Assembly: GCF_900115865.1 (NCBI RefSeq)
Contig: NZ_FOXY01000008.1
Coordinates: 62,001-126,000, forward strand
Direction of reading: 5' to 3'
Length of the DNA stretch: 64,000 nucleotides
DNA from: Donghicola eburneus
GTDB lineage: Bacteria > Pseudomonadota > Alphaproteobacteria > Rhodobacterales > Rhodobacteraceae
Below, piece by piece: positions 23,940 through 33,199 of this stretch. Each line of letters opens with the position of its first letter. The first letter of the stretch is position 1. The notes beneath the pieces were generated by a model. That model was given only the letters and a program-made list of their open reading frames with translations, did no database searches and was not told the origin of the DNA. The translations under genes and the position numbers were made by a program.

Positions 23940-24785
23940 ATGACCATCGCGATCACCGGCGCCACCGGCCAACTGGGCCGCATTGTTATCAATCAATTGA
24001 AAGCCAAGATTCCTGCAGAGCAGATTGTGGCTCTGGTCCGTTCTCCCGAAAAGGCGGCGGACTTGGGGGTCGAGGCGCGGGTCTTTGATTACGACAAGCC
24101 TGAGACCCTAGAGCCTGCACTCTCGGGCGTGGATAAGCTGCTGCTGATTTCGGGCAGCGAGATCGGCAAGCGGATTGGTCAGCATACTGCGGTCATCAAT
24201 GCGGCCAAAGCGGTGGGCGTCCCCTATATCGCCTACACCAGCCTGCTGAACGCGACCGAGAACACGCTCTCGCTGGCCCCTGAACACGTTGCTACCGAAG
24301 AGCTGCTGACCGAGTCAGGCATTCCACACACGTTGTTGCGCAATGGTTGGTACACCGAGAACTACACTATGAGCTTGCCGGCTGCGGTCGAACACAACGC
24401 TCTGATCGGAGCGGCGGGGGATGGGCGCATTTCGTCGGCCTCACGGGTGGATTATGCTGCGGCTGCAGTAGCCGTGCTGACCGGCGAAGGGCACGAGGGC
24501 AAAACCTATGAGCTGTCGGGCGATTCGGCTTATACGCTGACCGAATTGGCTGCCGAGGTGTCCAAACAGACGGGCAAGGATATTCCTTATGTGAACATGT
24601 CCGAAGCTGAGTATGCGGCAGCGCTGACACAGGCGGGCCTGCCCGAAGGGTTCGCTGCGGCGCTCGCCAGCTTTGACGTCGAAGCGTCCAAAGGCGCGCT
24701 TTATGATGATGGAAATACCCTGTCTGGCTTGATCGGACGGCCCACGACGCCCCTGTCTGATGTGGTGGCTGCGGCCTTGGCATAA
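23940..24785 (+). CDS. qorB: NAD(P)H:quinone oxidoreductase, NmrA-like SDR (QorB)
   Basis: The 281-residue atypical short-chain dehydrogenase has the NADP-binding GATGQLGRIVINQL motif at the start, LISGSEIGKRIGQHTAVINAAKAVGVPYIAYTS and a GIPHTLLRNGWYTENY segment, all shared with E. coli YtfG/QOR2. I use the ATG at 23940; an upstream ATG at 23907 is possible. It detoxifies quinones and is paired with the HxlR regulator. Confidence 0.9.
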   Translation: MTIAITGATGQLGRIVINQLKAKIPAEQIVALVRSPEKAADLGVEARVFDYDKPETLEPALSGVDKLLLISGSEIGKRIGQHTAVINAAKAVGVPYIAYTSLLNATENTLSLAPEHVATEELLTESGIPHTLLRNGWYTENYTMSLPAAVEHNALIGAAGDGRISSASRVDYAAAAVAVLTGEGHEGKTYELSGDSAYTLTELAAEVSKQTGKDIPYVNMSEAEYAAALTQAGLPEGFAAALASFDVEASKGALYDDGNTLSGLIGRPTTPLSDVVAAALA

Positions 24786-24912
24786 CGCCGAGCACGCCTC
24801 ATGGCACGCGCGTTGCACGAAGGCTGCAGCGCGCGACCTTTGTCGAAGTTATCCATTGGAAACTTGACCTTAGTCTTTCGCGTGTCATGCTCGGAGTGCG
24901 ATGGAGGGTCAG

Positions 24913-25263
24913 ATGTCAACGTTTTTGCCAAAAGATGTAGAGGACGGGCTGCGGGATGCGGTAATCGCAAACCAGCGCCGTCAAAGCCGTTTGCGGGTGC
25001 AGAACGGCGAAGAGAGCTACAAAGTTCTGAAAATGTGGTCGAACGGGTTTTCGGTGGCGACCGAGGATGCTCCCCATTTGCGCGGGTTGGTCGACCTTTA
25101 TGACGCGGGCCGTCACCTGTCGCAGGCGCTGATCGTGGCTTCCGAAGTGGGCGACGGTGAAATGCGTTACGAGTTCAAGCGCAGCACACTGGCCGCAGAC
25201 AAAGCTCCGGTGGACTTCGCCGAAGACCCCAGTGCGCCTGTGGGATTGCTGCCCCGCCTGTAA
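24913..25263 (+). CDS. Conserved hypothetical protein, 116 aa
   Basis: The product is soluble, with a helical N-terminus (FLPKDVEDGLRDAVIANQRRQSRLRVQNGEESYKVLKMWSNGFSV) and a beta-rich rest. The wording GFSV...LRGLVDLYDAGRHLSQALIVAS and MRYEFKR resembles small uncharacterised Rhodobacterales proteins; I know no function. ATG at 24913 is preferred since GGAGGG lies 6 bases upstream. A weak promoter, TTGACC (24864-24869) with CATGCT 16 bases later, precedes it. Confidence 0.8.
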   Translation: MSTFLPKDVEDGLRDAVIANQRRQSRLRVQNGEESYKVLKMWSNGFSVATEDAPHLRGLVDLYDAGRHLSQALIVASEVGDGEMRYEFKRSTLAADKAPVDFAEDPSAPVGLLPRL

Positions 25264-25278
25264 CGGGGCAGTCCCGAC

Positions 25279-26451
25279 TTACTGCAGGTCGCTAAACGCG
25301 GCCTTCAGACGCTCTGCCGCTTCAGCGACGCGGGCGCGCGGCGTTGCAAAGTTAAACCGCATGAAGGTCTCGCCGCCTTTGCCAAAGGTTTCGCCGTGGT
25401 TGGCTGCGATGCGGGCGTCTTGTTCGATGCGCTTCTTGTACTCGGACTGGTCCATGCCCGTGCCAGAAAAATCAACCCACGCCAGATAGGTCGACTCCAT
25501 CGGCATGGAGGTCACGCCTGGGATGCTCTTTAGAGCCTCGTCCAAGAGGCGGCGGTTGCCATCCAGATACTCGACCAAGGCATCCACCCACTCTGCACCT
25601 TCGGGCGAATAGGCGGCGGTGGTCATTTCCAGACCGAACGAGTTGCCCGAAATGCCCAACGCCATCATGCGGGCACTGAATTTGGCGCGCAAGGTGTCGT
25701 CGGGGATGATGACGTTGCCGGTATGGCTGCCCGCGATGTTAAAAGTCTTGGTCGTGGCGGTCATCATCACCAGTCGGTCCATGATGTCAGGCGCAGCGAC
25801 AGCCATGACGTGGTGCTTGTTGCCGGGCATGACCAGATCGTGGTGAATCTCGTCGGAGACAAGGATCAGGTCATGGCGCTTGGCGAACTCGGCCACGCCC
25901 TTCAGTTCCTCCAGCGTCCAGACGCGGCCACCGGGGTTATGGGGCGAGCACAGGATGACCATCTTTTCGTTGCCGGTCATCTGGGCGTCATAGGCATCGA
26001 AGTCCATCTTGTAGATGCCATCTTCGATCACGAGCGGGCACTCGACGACCTCGCGCCCCGCCGCTCGGATAGTGCGGGCAAAAGCGTGGTAGACGGGTGT
26101 GAACAGGACCACGCCTTCGCCGGGCTTGGTGTAGGTATCCACGCACATACCGGTTCCGTTGACCAATCCATGAGTGGTCATGATCGCCTTCGCGTCGACG
26201 GTCCAGCCGTGGCGGTTGTCCATCCACCACTGGATCGCACCTTTGTAGTCCTGATCGCCGCCGAAATACCCGTAGACCCCGTGCTCTGCCATCTTCTCGA
26301 CCGCGCGCTGGACGCAGGTGGGCGGGCGAAAGTCCATGTCGGCAACCCACATCGAAATCCCGTCCTTGGGCGAGACGCCGTACAAAGGCTCCATCTGGTC
26401 CCATTTCGCGGAATGAGTGCCCACGCGGTCGATGATTTCGTCAAAATTCAT
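25279..26451 (-). CDS. PLP-dependent C-S lyase / aminotransferase, MalY/PatB family
   Basis: The 390-residue fold-type I enzyme has WVADMDFRPP at about residue 35, CSPHNPGGRVWTLEEL, VSDEIHHDLVMPG with the PLP-ring Asp, and the Schiff-base lysine Lys235 in TATTKTFNIAGSHTGNVII. These are the marks of cystathionine beta-lyases of the MalY/PatB type, which cleave cystathionine or related thioethers to pyruvate, ammonia and a thiol. Divergent from def. Confidence 0.92.
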   Translation of the reverse strand: MNFDEIIDRVGTHSAKWDQMEPLYGVSPKDGISMWVADMDFRPPTCVQRAVEKMAEHGVYGYFGGDQDYKGAIQWWMDNRHGWTVDAKAIMTTHGLVNGTGMCVDTYTKPGEGVVLFTPVYHAFARTIRAAGREVVECPLVIEDGIYKMDFDAYDAQMTGNEKMVILCSPHNPGGRVWTLEELKGVAEFAKRHDLILVSDEIHHDLVMPGNKHHVMAVAAPDIMDRLVMMTATTKTFNIAGSHTGNVIIPDDTLRAKFSARMMALGISGNSFGLEMTTAAYSPEGAEWVDALVEYLDGNRRLLDEALKSIPGVTSMPMESTYLAWVDFSGTGMDQSEYKKRIEQDARIAANHGETFGKGGETFMRFNFATPRARVAEAAERLKAAFSDLQ

Positions 26452-26551
26452 GGGGGTGCGTCCTTTTTTAGTCCTGCCGGCAGGCTATCGCGGTGTTTTG
26501 CGGACGCAAGGGGCGTTGCGTGATCGAGCGCCATCGCCTAGATGAATTTTT

Positions 26552-27070
26552 ATGATACGCCCCATTCTGATCCACCCCGACCCGCGCCTGAAAAAGGTAT
26601 GTGCCCCCGTGGCCGACATCTCGGACGACCTGCGCAAGCTGGCCGACGATATGCTGGAAACGATGTATGATGCGCCCGGCATTGGGCTCGCCGCGCCGCA
26701 GATCGGTGTCATGGATCGCGTGATCGTCATGGATTGCGTCAAAGAGGACGGCGAAGCGCCCCAGCCGATGGTGATGTTCAACCCCGAAGTCATCCTGAAT
26801 TCGGACGACACGAACGTCTACGAAGAAGGCTGCCTGTCGATCCCCGACCAATTCGCCGAAGTCACACGCCCCAAAGAGGTCAAGGTGCGCTGGCTGGACC
26901 GCGACGGGAACTTGCAGGAACAGGACTTTGACGGGCTGTGGGCGACCTGCGTGCAGCACGAGATCGACCATCTGAACGGCAAGCTGTTCATTGATTACCT
27001 TGGCCCGATGAAGCGCCAGATGATCACACGCAAGTCCATGAAGTTGAAGAAAGAGCGGGCCCGTTCGTGA
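26552..27070 (+). CDS. def: Peptide deformylase
   Basis: Deformylase removes the formyl group from nascent N-terminal methionine. All three motifs are intact in this 172-residue copy: GIGLAAPQ (43-50), EGCLSIP with metal ligand Cys94, and HEIDH with ligands His136 and His140 and catalytic Glu137. It overlaps the next deformylase-like gene by GTGA and heads the def-def2-fmt operon. Confidence 0.96.
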   Translation: MIRPILIHPDPRLKKVCAPVADISDDLRKLADDMLETMYDAPGIGLAAPQIGVMDRVIVMDCVKEDGEAPQPMVMFNPEVILNSDDTNVYEEGCLSIPDQFAEVTRPKEVKVRWLDRDGNLQEQDFDGLWATCVQHEIDHLNGKLFIDYLGPMKRQMITRKSMKLKKERARS

Positions 27071-27558
27071 GACGTAAGACTCTGCCCTATACCGACAAGC
27101 GCCTGCGCACAGTCGCCGCGCCGATCGAAGAGATTACCGACGAAATCCGCGCGATCTGGCAGGACATGATCGACACTATGGAAGCGATGCCCGGCGTTGG
27201 GCTGGGCGCGAACCAGATCGGTGTCTTGCAGCGCTTGATCGTTGTGGATGCCAGCGATGAGCGTGGTCAGGCCGTGCGCATGGCAAATCCCGAAATCCTG
27301 CACGCCTCGGTGAAACTGCGCGAGCACGAAGAGGCGAGTCCGCACCTGCCCGGGGTGTCGGCGCGGATCGAGCGTCCGCGTGCGGTGACCGTGCGTTACA
27401 TGGATGAAAACGGCGAGACGGTGGAAAAGGATTTCGTGGGGCTTTGGGCGACCAGCGTGCAGCACCAGATCGACCACCTGAACGGCAAGCTCTACACCGA
27501 CTACCTGTCCAAGGTGAAACGCGACATGCTGGTCCGCAAATCGAGGAAGTTCCAATGA
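27067..27558 (+). CDS. Peptide deformylase-like protein with degenerate active site
   Basis: The 163-residue paralogue aligns along its whole length with the upstream deformylase. Motif 1 reads GVGLGANQ. In motif 2 the metal-ligand cysteine falls on Ser91 within [10 protein letters not shown]. Motif 3 reads HQIDH, with Gln134 in place of the catalytic Glu. It should therefore bind metal poorly, if at all, and lack normal deformylase activity. Intact reading frame, GTG start overlapping def and ATGA overlap with fmt show it is maintained in the operon. Role unknown; a decoy or regulatory partner is possible. Confidence 0.9.
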   Translation: MRRKTLPYTDKRLRTVAAPIEEITDEIRAIWQDMIDTMEAMPGVGLGANQIGVLQRLIVVDASDERGQAVRMANPEILHASVKLREHEEASPHLPGVSARIERPRAVTVRYMDENGETVEKDFVGLWATSVQHQIDHLNGKLYTDYLSKVKRDMLVRKSRKFQ

Positions 27559-28469
27559 AGGTTGTGTTCATGGGCACGCCCGATTTCTCGGTTCCGGTGC
27601 TGGATGCGCTGGTCGAGGCGGGCCACGAGGTTGTTTGCGTCTACTGTCAGCCGCCCCGCCCCGCGGGCCGCGGCAAGAAGGATCGCCCAACCCCCGTCCA
27701 TGCACGCGCCGAAGCGTTGGGCCTGCCTGTCCGCCATCCCGTCAGCTTGAAGGGCGAAGCTGAGCAGGCAGAATTTGCGGCGTTGGGCGCCGATGTAGCG
27801 GTCGTTGTGGCCTACGGCCTGATCCTACCCCAAGCTATTCTGGACGCGCCCACTAAGGGCTGCCTTAACATCCACGCCTCTTTGCTGCCTCGTTGGCGCG
27901 GGGCTGCACCGATCCATCGCGCGATCATGTCGGGCGACGCGGCCACTGGCATCTGCATCATGCAGATGGAGGCTGGTCTGGACACGGGCCCTGTGCTCTT
28001 GCGCCGCGAAACCCCGATTGGCGAGACCGAGACCACCGACCAGCTGCACGACCGTCTGTCCACCATGGGCGCGGAATGCATTGTCGAGGCTCTGTCGGCG
28101 CTCAATACTCTAACGCCGGAAGTTCAGCCCGAAGAAGGCGTTACGTACGCGTCGAAAATCGACAAAGCCGAAGCCGCCGTCGATTGGGCCAAATCTGCGA
28201 TTGAGATCAGCCGCCAGATCCGCGGCCTTGCAACCTTTCCCGGTGCGTGGACCACACACAAGGGCGAGCGGATCAAACTGCTGGGGGCCGAACTGGCCGA
28301 GGGACAGGGCGATGCTGGCACTGTGATCGGACCTGCCCTGACCGTTGCCTGCGCAGCGGGCGCTGTCCGCATCACCAAGGCGCAGCGCGCGGGCAAGGGC
28401 GCTCAGGACATTGACACTTTTCTGCGAGGATGGCCCATTGAAACAGGCGAAAAACTAGGGTCGGAGTAA
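27555..28469 (+). CDS. fmt: Methionyl-tRNA formyltransferase
   Basis: Fmt formylates initiator Met-tRNA with 10-formyl-THF. The 304-residue product has [19 protein letters not shown], the [40 protein letters not shown] catalytic block (Asn, His and the SLLPRWRG loop), [13 protein letters not shown] and a C-terminal OB-fold domain. ATG at 27555 overlaps the previous TGA as ATGA. It completes the formylation/deformylation operon. Confidence 0.96.
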   Translation: MKVVFMGTPDFSVPVLDALVEAGHEVVCVYCQPPRPAGRGKKDRPTPVHARAEALGLPVRHPVSLKGEAEQAEFAALGADVAVVVAYGLILPQAILDAPTKGCLNIHASLLPRWRGAAPIHRAIMSGDAATGICIMQMEAGLDTGPVLLRRETPIGETETTDQLHDRLSTMGAECIVEALSALNTLTPEVQPEEGVTYASKIDKAEAAVDWAKSAIEISRQIRGLATFPGAWTTHKGERIKLLGAELAEGQGDAGTVIGPALTVACAAGAVRITKAQRAGKGAQDIDTFLRGWPIETGEKLGSE

Positions 28470-28472
28470 GCG

Positions 28473-28709
28473 ATGTTTCCCGTATTGATCGGCACCGTAG
28501 TGATCGCAGGGATTGTGGGCTACGTGTCCGAGCGTTCGGGCTTCACGCGCAACGGCTACCTGCCGTCCATCGTGATCTGCGTGGGCGGCGCGTTTCTATT
28601 CTACTTCGTGACCATAATGTTTGGCATCGGCTTTCGCAGTCCGGGCCTGAACGCCATCATCGCGTCAATTGGGGCGCTGATCATCGTCCCGACTCACTTT
28701 CGGCGCTGA
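28473..28709 (+). CDS. Small three-helix membrane protein
   Basis: The 78-residue product has hydrophobic segments at about residues 3-19, 30-51 and 58-73. Size and layout resemble GlsB/YeaQ (transglycosylase-associated) proteins, though the glycine pattern is not a close match. It starts 3 bases after fmt, so it is probably the last gene of that operon. Function unknown. Confidence 0.75.
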   Translation: MFPVLIGTVVIAGIVGYVSERSGFTRNGYLPSIVICVGGAFLFYFVTIMFGIGFRSPGLNAIIASIGALIIVPTHFRR

Positions 28710-28712
28710 TGA

Positions 28713-29336
28713 TTACTGACGCGGTGGGCGGTGACGGTAGTTCGGCAGCTTCCACCCGAACAGCAGGCTTCCCCCGCGCACGACAAATGTCGCAGCCGCG
28801 CCTGCGGACAGATAGATCAGCGGATCGGGGATAATCAGGGCCAACAGGGCGGACGTGATTGACCCCGCGAGTGCGGCGGTGACGTAGAGTTCTCCGTGCC
28901 GCAAGACCAAGGGAACGTCATTGCACACCACATCGCGCATCAACCCGCCAAAGCAGCCAGTAATCATGCCCATGATGGTGACGATCATCGGGCTCTGGCC
29001 CGCTTCGTGTGCGGCAGAGATCCCAGCCACCACCGCAGTCGACAGGGCGACGGCATCGAGCCAGCGGATCGCGGAGTAGCGGCTCTCGAGTTGCGGGGCG
29101 ATAAGGAATACCAGCGCCGCAGCCAAGAGCGCGGCCAGGATGTAGATCGGGTCCGCAATCCAGAACACAGGGTTCCGATCCAAGAGCACATCTCGAACCG
29201 TGCCGCCGCCAACCGCTGTCAGGCAGGCGACAAAGCCAAATCCGACAGGGTCCAGCTGCTGACGGCTTGCGACCAGTGCGCCGGACAGGGCGAAGACAAA
29301 TACCGCCGCCAGATCGAGAGCGTAGGTCGCGGTCAT
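28713..29336 (-). CDS. TRIC-type cation channel family protein (UPF0126/YicG)
   Basis: The 207-residue protein is a tandem repeat of three-helix units. Each repeat has the glycine kink motif: [20 protein letters not shown] in the first and [25 protein letters not shown] in the second. Bacterial members of this family form trimeric monovalent cation channels homologous to animal TRIC. The start overlaps the rnhA stop as ATGA. Confidence 0.9.
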   Translation of the reverse strand: MTATYALDLAAVFVFALSGALVASRQQLDPVGFGFVACLTAVGGGTVRDVLLDRNPVFWIADPIYILAALLAAALVFLIAPQLESRYSAIRWLDAVALSTAVVAGISAAHEAGQSPMIVTIMGMITGCFGGLMRDVVCNDVPLVLRHGELYVTAALAGSITSALLALIIPDPLIYLSAGAAATFVVRGGSLLFGWKLPNYRHRPPRQ

Positions 29337-29785
29337 TTCTTGAAAGGGGCCATACCCGCGCGGGCCAGTTCATCGGCGCGCTCGTTTTCGGGGTGGCCGG
29401 CGTGGCCCTTGACCCATTCCCATTTTACTTCGTGCCTCTGGCGCGCCTCATCGAGGCGGCGCCACAGGTCTTCGTTCTTGACCGGCTTTTTGGTGCTGGT
29501 TTTCCAGCCGTTCTTTTTCCAGCTGAACATCCACTGGGTGATACCGCCTTTGACATAGGCGCTGTCGGTCACCACGGTGATGGTGCTGGGGCGCTCTAGC
29601 GCCTCCAGCGCGTTGATCGCGGCCAAGAGTTCCATACGGTTGTTGGTCGTCTCGGCCTCGCCGCCTTTGAGCTCGCGCTCCTTCACCACGTCTTCACCGG
29701 ACTTCGCTTGTAACAGGGCGCCCCAGCCTCCGGGACCGGGGTTTCCGCTGCAGGCTCCGTCGGTGTAGGCGTATAGATCAGGCAA
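29333..29785 (-). CDS. rnhA: Ribonuclease HI
   Basis: The enzyme degrades the RNA strand of RNA-DNA hybrids. The 150-residue protein has the catalytic carboxylates Asp9 ([16 protein letters not shown]), Glu52 (NNRMELLA), Asp74 (VTDSAYV) and Asp138 (NERADELA), plus His128. The basic handle region ([16 protein letters not shown]) is present. It overlaps both neighbours by a few bases, so the three genes are probably one transcript. Confidence 0.97.
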   Translation of the reverse strand: MPDLYAYTDGACSGNPGPGGWGALLQAKSGEDVVKERELKGGEAETTNNRMELLAAINALEALERPSTITVVTDSAYVKGGITQWMFSWKKNGWKTSTKKPVKNEDLWRRLDEARQRHEVKWEWVKGHAGHPENERADELARAGMAPFKK

Positions 29786-30233
29786 AAGCTGTAATTCCTA
29801 GGCAGATGACAACAAGGATGGTCAGCATGATACGCAGCTGAAGCCACCACTTCGGGTTCATCCCCAGATAATTGTAATAGACGTCGAGCGCCAGTAGGGC
29901 GACGAACCCGACAATCAGGTTGATCGCGGAATTCATGGTGCCATCTCCCACCATGAAGAAGGCCCAGATGGTCGGCAGGCACGACAGGCCAAGGCCATAG
30001 GCGCGCAGGGTGTCATCTTCGACCGTGGCCGAGAAGCCCCAGAGAATGCCCGAAATGAAACAGAGCACGATCAGGCCATAGGACAGCTGGATGTACGGCG
30101 CAGACATACGCGAGCCCAAGGTCATCAGGCTCCATTCATTCAGTTCAGGGTACAGGATGCAGGCGGCCCCCCATGCAAAGGGGATAACGCCTGCAAAACC
30201 TAAGATCAGGGCGGGTAAAGGGATTCTGGTCAT
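29778..30233 (-). CDS. DUF3429 family membrane protein
   Basis: The 151-residue product has five hydrophobic segments at about residues 5-25, 45-65, 75-95, 100-117 and 130-148. The [15 protein letters not shown] start, [22 protein letters not shown]-like second helix and the ending [20 protein letters not shown] match what I know of DUF3429. ATG at 30233 is preferred because GGAG lies 8 bases upstream. Function unknown. Confidence 0.85.
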   Translation of the reverse strand: MTRIPLPALILGFAGVIPFAWGAACILYPELNEWSLMTLGSRMSAPYIQLSYGLIVLCFISGILWGFSATVEDDTLRAYGLGLSCLPTIWAFFMVGDGTMNSAINLIVGFVALLALDVYYNYLGMNPKWWLQLRIMLTILVVICLGITAFA

Positions 30234-30335
30234 AACTAACTCCAATCAGTGCGGCCATTCGCCGTTGAAATTAGTTCACTCCCTAGCGGTTTCACGCCCC
30301 CGGTCTTTGAGCCAGATCATGTAGGTTGAAGTGAA

Positions 30336-31286
30336 TTACGCAGGTACGCGCAGGACGCGAGGCACTTTGAATTCGACATTCTCTTTGGCCGTTTCCACCA
30401 TCTCAACAGTGACGTCGAAACGCTCGCGGAAGGCATTGATGACTTCGTTCACCAGAACCTCTGGGGCCGAAGCGCCAGCGGTGATGCCAAGGCTGCGGAT
30501 TTCGCCCAAGGCGCGCCAGTCAATTTCCGTCGCGCGCTGCACAAGCTGCGCGTAGTTGCAGCCGTTCTTGGCGGCGACTTCGACCAGTCGTTTGGAGTTC
30601 GAAGAGTTCGGAGCGCCAACAACCAAAAGGGCATCGCAGTCCGGCGCGATTGCTTTGACCGCTTCTTGGCGGTTGGTGGTGGCGTAACAGATGTCTTCCT
30701 TGTGGGGGCCGACGATCGCAGGGAAACGGTCGCGCAGGGCTGCCACAATGTCGATAGTGTCATCGACCGACAGGGTGGTCTGGGTCACAAACGCCAGCTT
30801 GGAAGGGTCGCGGACATCGACATTGGCTACATCGTCCACTGTTTCCACCAGCAGCACTTCGCCCTCGGGCAGTTGGCCCATGGTGCCCAAAGTCTCTGGG
30901 TGGCCCGCATGACCAATCATGATCATTTGCAGACCATTTTCATAATGGCGCTCGGCCTCAATGTGCACTTTGCTGACCAACGGGCAGGTGGCGTCCACGA
31001 ACACCATCTCGCGCTTGGCAGCCGCAGCAGGCACGGATTTGGGCACACCATGCGCCGAGAAGATCACGGGGCGGTCATCGGGGCATTCGTGCAGTTCTTC
31101 GACAAAGACAGCGCCTTTGTCACGCAGGGAGTCGACGACGAATTTGTTGTGCACGATCTCGTGGCGGACATAGACCGGCGCGCCCCACTTTTCGATCGCC
31201 ATTTCCACGATCTTGATGGCGCGGTCCACACCAGCGCAGAACCCGCGGGGGGCTGCGAGATAGATGGTCAGCTGGGGCTTGGTCAT
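30336..31286 (-). CDS. ispH: 4-hydroxy-3-methylbut-2-enyl diphosphate reductase
   Basis: IspH is the last enzyme of the MEP isoprenoid pathway and holds a 4Fe-4S cluster. The three cluster cysteines are visible: Cys17 (APRGFCAGV), Cys101 ([12 protein letters not shown]) and Cys200 ([11 protein letters not shown]). The [10 protein letters not shown] and [11 protein letters not shown] substrate motifs are intact. I start at ATG 31286 (316 residues); the open frame extends to 31346. The 194 bases upstream to 31480 hold no gene I can see. Confidence 0.96.
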   Translation of the reverse strand: MTKPQLTIYLAAPRGFCAGVDRAIKIVEMAIEKWGAPVYVRHEIVHNKFVVDSLRDKGAVFVEELHECPDDRPVIFSAHGVPKSVPAAAAKREMVFVDATCPLVSKVHIEAERHYENGLQMIMIGHAGHPETLGTMGQLPEGEVLLVETVDDVANVDVRDPSKLAFVTQTTLSVDDTIDIVAALRDRFPAIVGPHKEDICYATTNRQEAVKAIAPDCDALLVVGAPNSSNSKRLVEVAAKNGCNYAQLVQRATEIDWRALGEIRSLGITAGASAPEVLVNEVINAFRERFDVTVEMVETAKENVEFKVPRVLRVPA

Positions 31287-31480
31287 ACCTACCGTCCTGT
31301 CATGCACATTTGCCCCAGACCTAATGCATGGGGGCCGCCTTCGCAATTGGCGGGCCAGAGATCGTGATGAAGGGGGGATGGGCCCCGTTTGGATGCCTGC
31401 GGTGTGAGTGGTGCAGTGTCCTCGGGGCCGATACTCGTACAGTGGTTGCTCTGACGGCGCGGTGGGTACGTCGTCAGGAC

Positions 31481-32050
31481 TTAGTCGTCTTTGGAGGTGT
31501 CGTCCGAACGGTCGGGCATTTCGCGCGGTGGACGTCCGATCACTTCTTTCAGATCGTTTAGGTCGATGAAGTTGTCTGCCTGACGGCGCAGTTCATCGGC
31601 GATCATTGGGGGCTGGCTGCGGATAGTCGACACGACCGAAACACGAACACCCTGACGCTGCAGGCTTTCGACCAGCGGACGGAAGTCGCCATCGCCAGAG
31701 AACAGCACGATGTGGTCCACGTGAGGCGCCAGTTCCATCGCGTTGACAGTCAACTCGATGTCCATGTTGCCCTTGACCTTACGGCGGCCTTGGCTGTCGG
31801 TGTATTCCTTGGCCGGTTTGGTGACCATGGAAAAGCCGTTGTAGTGCAGCCAGTCAACCAGAGGACGGATCGGCGAGTATTCGTCGTTCTCGAGCAGAGC
31901 GGTGTAGTAGAACGCGCGCAGGAGTTTACCGCGTCGCATGAATTCTTGGCGAAGAAGCTTGTAATCGATGTCGAAGCCAAGCGACTTAGCCGCTGCGTAG
32001 AGGTTCGATCCATCAATGAACAGAGCCAATCGCTCGTCCTTGTAGAACAT
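31481..32050 (-). CDS. NYN domain protein (LabA/DUF88 family)
   Basis: The 189-residue protein has the PIN-like NYN fold: [19 protein letters not shown] at the N-terminus, [16 protein letters not shown] in the middle, and [25 protein letters not shown], giving the set of acidic residues expected of a metal-dependent nuclease. Such proteins are putative RNases; target unknown. An acidic tail of about 20 residues ends the protein. Confidence 0.9.
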   Translation of the reverse strand: MFYKDERLALFIDGSNLYAAAKSLGFDIDYKLLRQEFMRRGKLLRAFYYTALLENDEYSPIRPLVDWLHYNGFSMVTKPAKEYTDSQGRRKVKGNMDIELTVNAMELAPHVDHIVLFSGDGDFRPLVESLQRQGVRVSVVSTIRSQPPMIADELRRQADNFIDLNDLKEVIGRPPREMPDRSDDTSKDD

Positions 32051-32178
32051 GAAAATTCCTTTCGGTAATTGGATGCCGTTAAAGGTGAGTGGTCTTATCT
32101 GGGCATCTTAGAACGAAGTATGGTGAACTGTGCAAAACTCAAGCGTTGAACGCAGTCAGCAATATTGGGGTAGGGGAC

Positions 32179-32781
32179 ATGAAAAAGTATAATCAGGTCA
32201 TTTTTTCTATCGGTGGCAATCAAGAGGTTGATGTTTCAAAAAATATCGAGTTGCAAGTCAGAGTAGCCAGTCTTTTCAGGGAACGCGACGTTTTTCCGCT
32301 CTCAATTTCGAAATTCTACCTTACACCAGCCTTTCCGGCCGGAATCGGTGCAGATTTCGTGAACTGTGCGATTCGTGCAAATACCCTTCTATCGGCGCAT
32401 CAAGTTTTGCAGATTTGCCATCAAATCGAGGCGGAAATGGGGCGGAAACGGATTGTTCGTTGGGGCGAACGTGTAATCGATATCGATCTGATTTCTTTCA
32501 ATGAACAGGTGAGCCCAGACACCGAAACTTACCAAGAATGGGTCGACCTGCCCTTGGAACGGCAGAAAACAAAGGCCCCGGAGCAATTGATTCTGCCACA
32601 CCCCCGCGTGCAGGATCGCGCATTTGTGTTGGTCCCCTTGTGTGACATATCCGAAGATTGGGTTCATCCTGTCACGAAGCTGACTGCGCGACAGCTTCGT
32701 GACAGCCTGCCTGACACCGAGGTTGACTCAGTGCAAGCGATCGACGGAACACGGGTTGTAAATTACCCCGAGCCCGTATAA
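32179..32781 (+). CDS. folK: 2-amino-4-hydroxy-6-hydroxymethyldihydropteridine pyrophosphokinase
   Basis: FolK transfers pyrophosphate from ATP to the pterin in folate synthesis. The 200-residue product has SIGGNQ at the start, FVNCAIRANTLLSAHQVL, EAEMGRKRIVRWGERVIDIDLI and LPHPRVQDRAFVLVPLCDI, all HPPK motifs. I take the ATG at 32179. The gene is AT-richer in its first half than its neighbours, yet the motifs are complete. Confidence 0.92.
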   Translation: MKKYNQVIFSIGGNQEVDVSKNIELQVRVASLFRERDVFPLSISKFYLTPAFPAGIGADFVNCAIRANTLLSAHQVLQICHQIEAEMGRKRIVRWGERVIDIDLISFNEQVSPDTETYQEWVDLPLERQKTKAPEQLILPHPRVQDRAFVLVPLCDISEDWVHPVTKLTARQLRDSLPDTEVDSVQAIDGTRVVNYPEPV

Positions 32782-32818
32782 ATAAGCGCTTTCTACAAGC
32801 CTGCTAAGTGGAGATCCC

Positions 32819-33175
32819 ATGGCCCGCGTTACCGTTGAAGACTGCGTCGACAAGGTTCCGAACCGTTTTGATCTGGTGATGCTTGCTGCCCATCGGGCAC
32901 GCGAGATTTCTGCTGGTGCGTCGCTCACGGTCGAACGTGACAACGACAAAAACCCTGTCGTTGCCCTGCGCGAGATCGCAGAAGAGACCCAGTCGGCTGA
33001 TTCGCTGCGTGAGCGCATGATTGAATCGAACCAGACCCAGATCGAAGTTGATGAGCCCGAAGATGATTCGATGGCTCTGCTCATGGGTGCGGAAACTGCT
33101 GACAAGCCGCAGGACGACGATATGTCCGAAGAAAAGCTGCTGCGCGCTCTGATGGAAGCTCAGGGTCAGAAGTAA
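32819..33175 (+). CDS. rpoZ: RNA polymerase omega subunit
   Basis: The 118-residue protein begins [34 protein letters not shown], the standard omega N-terminus, and has [14 protein letters not shown]-like residues at about 41-56. The C-terminal half is acidic and lineage-specific. It precedes rsh by 24 bases, as in many proteobacteria, linking it to the ppGpp response. Confidence 0.97.
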   Translation: MARVTVEDCVDKVPNRFDLVMLAAHRAREISAGASLTVERDNDKNPVVALREIAEETQSADSLRERMIESNQTQIEVDEPEDDSMALLMGAETADKPQDDDMSEEKLLRALMEAQGQK

Positions 33176-33199
33176 TTTGCCGATACAGGGCTAACCGGA

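Noticed and set aside
26473-26484. CCTGCCGGCAGG palindrome between patB-like gene and def
   Set aside because: A 12-base GC palindrome can arise by chance in this composition; no second copy or promoter match supports a site.
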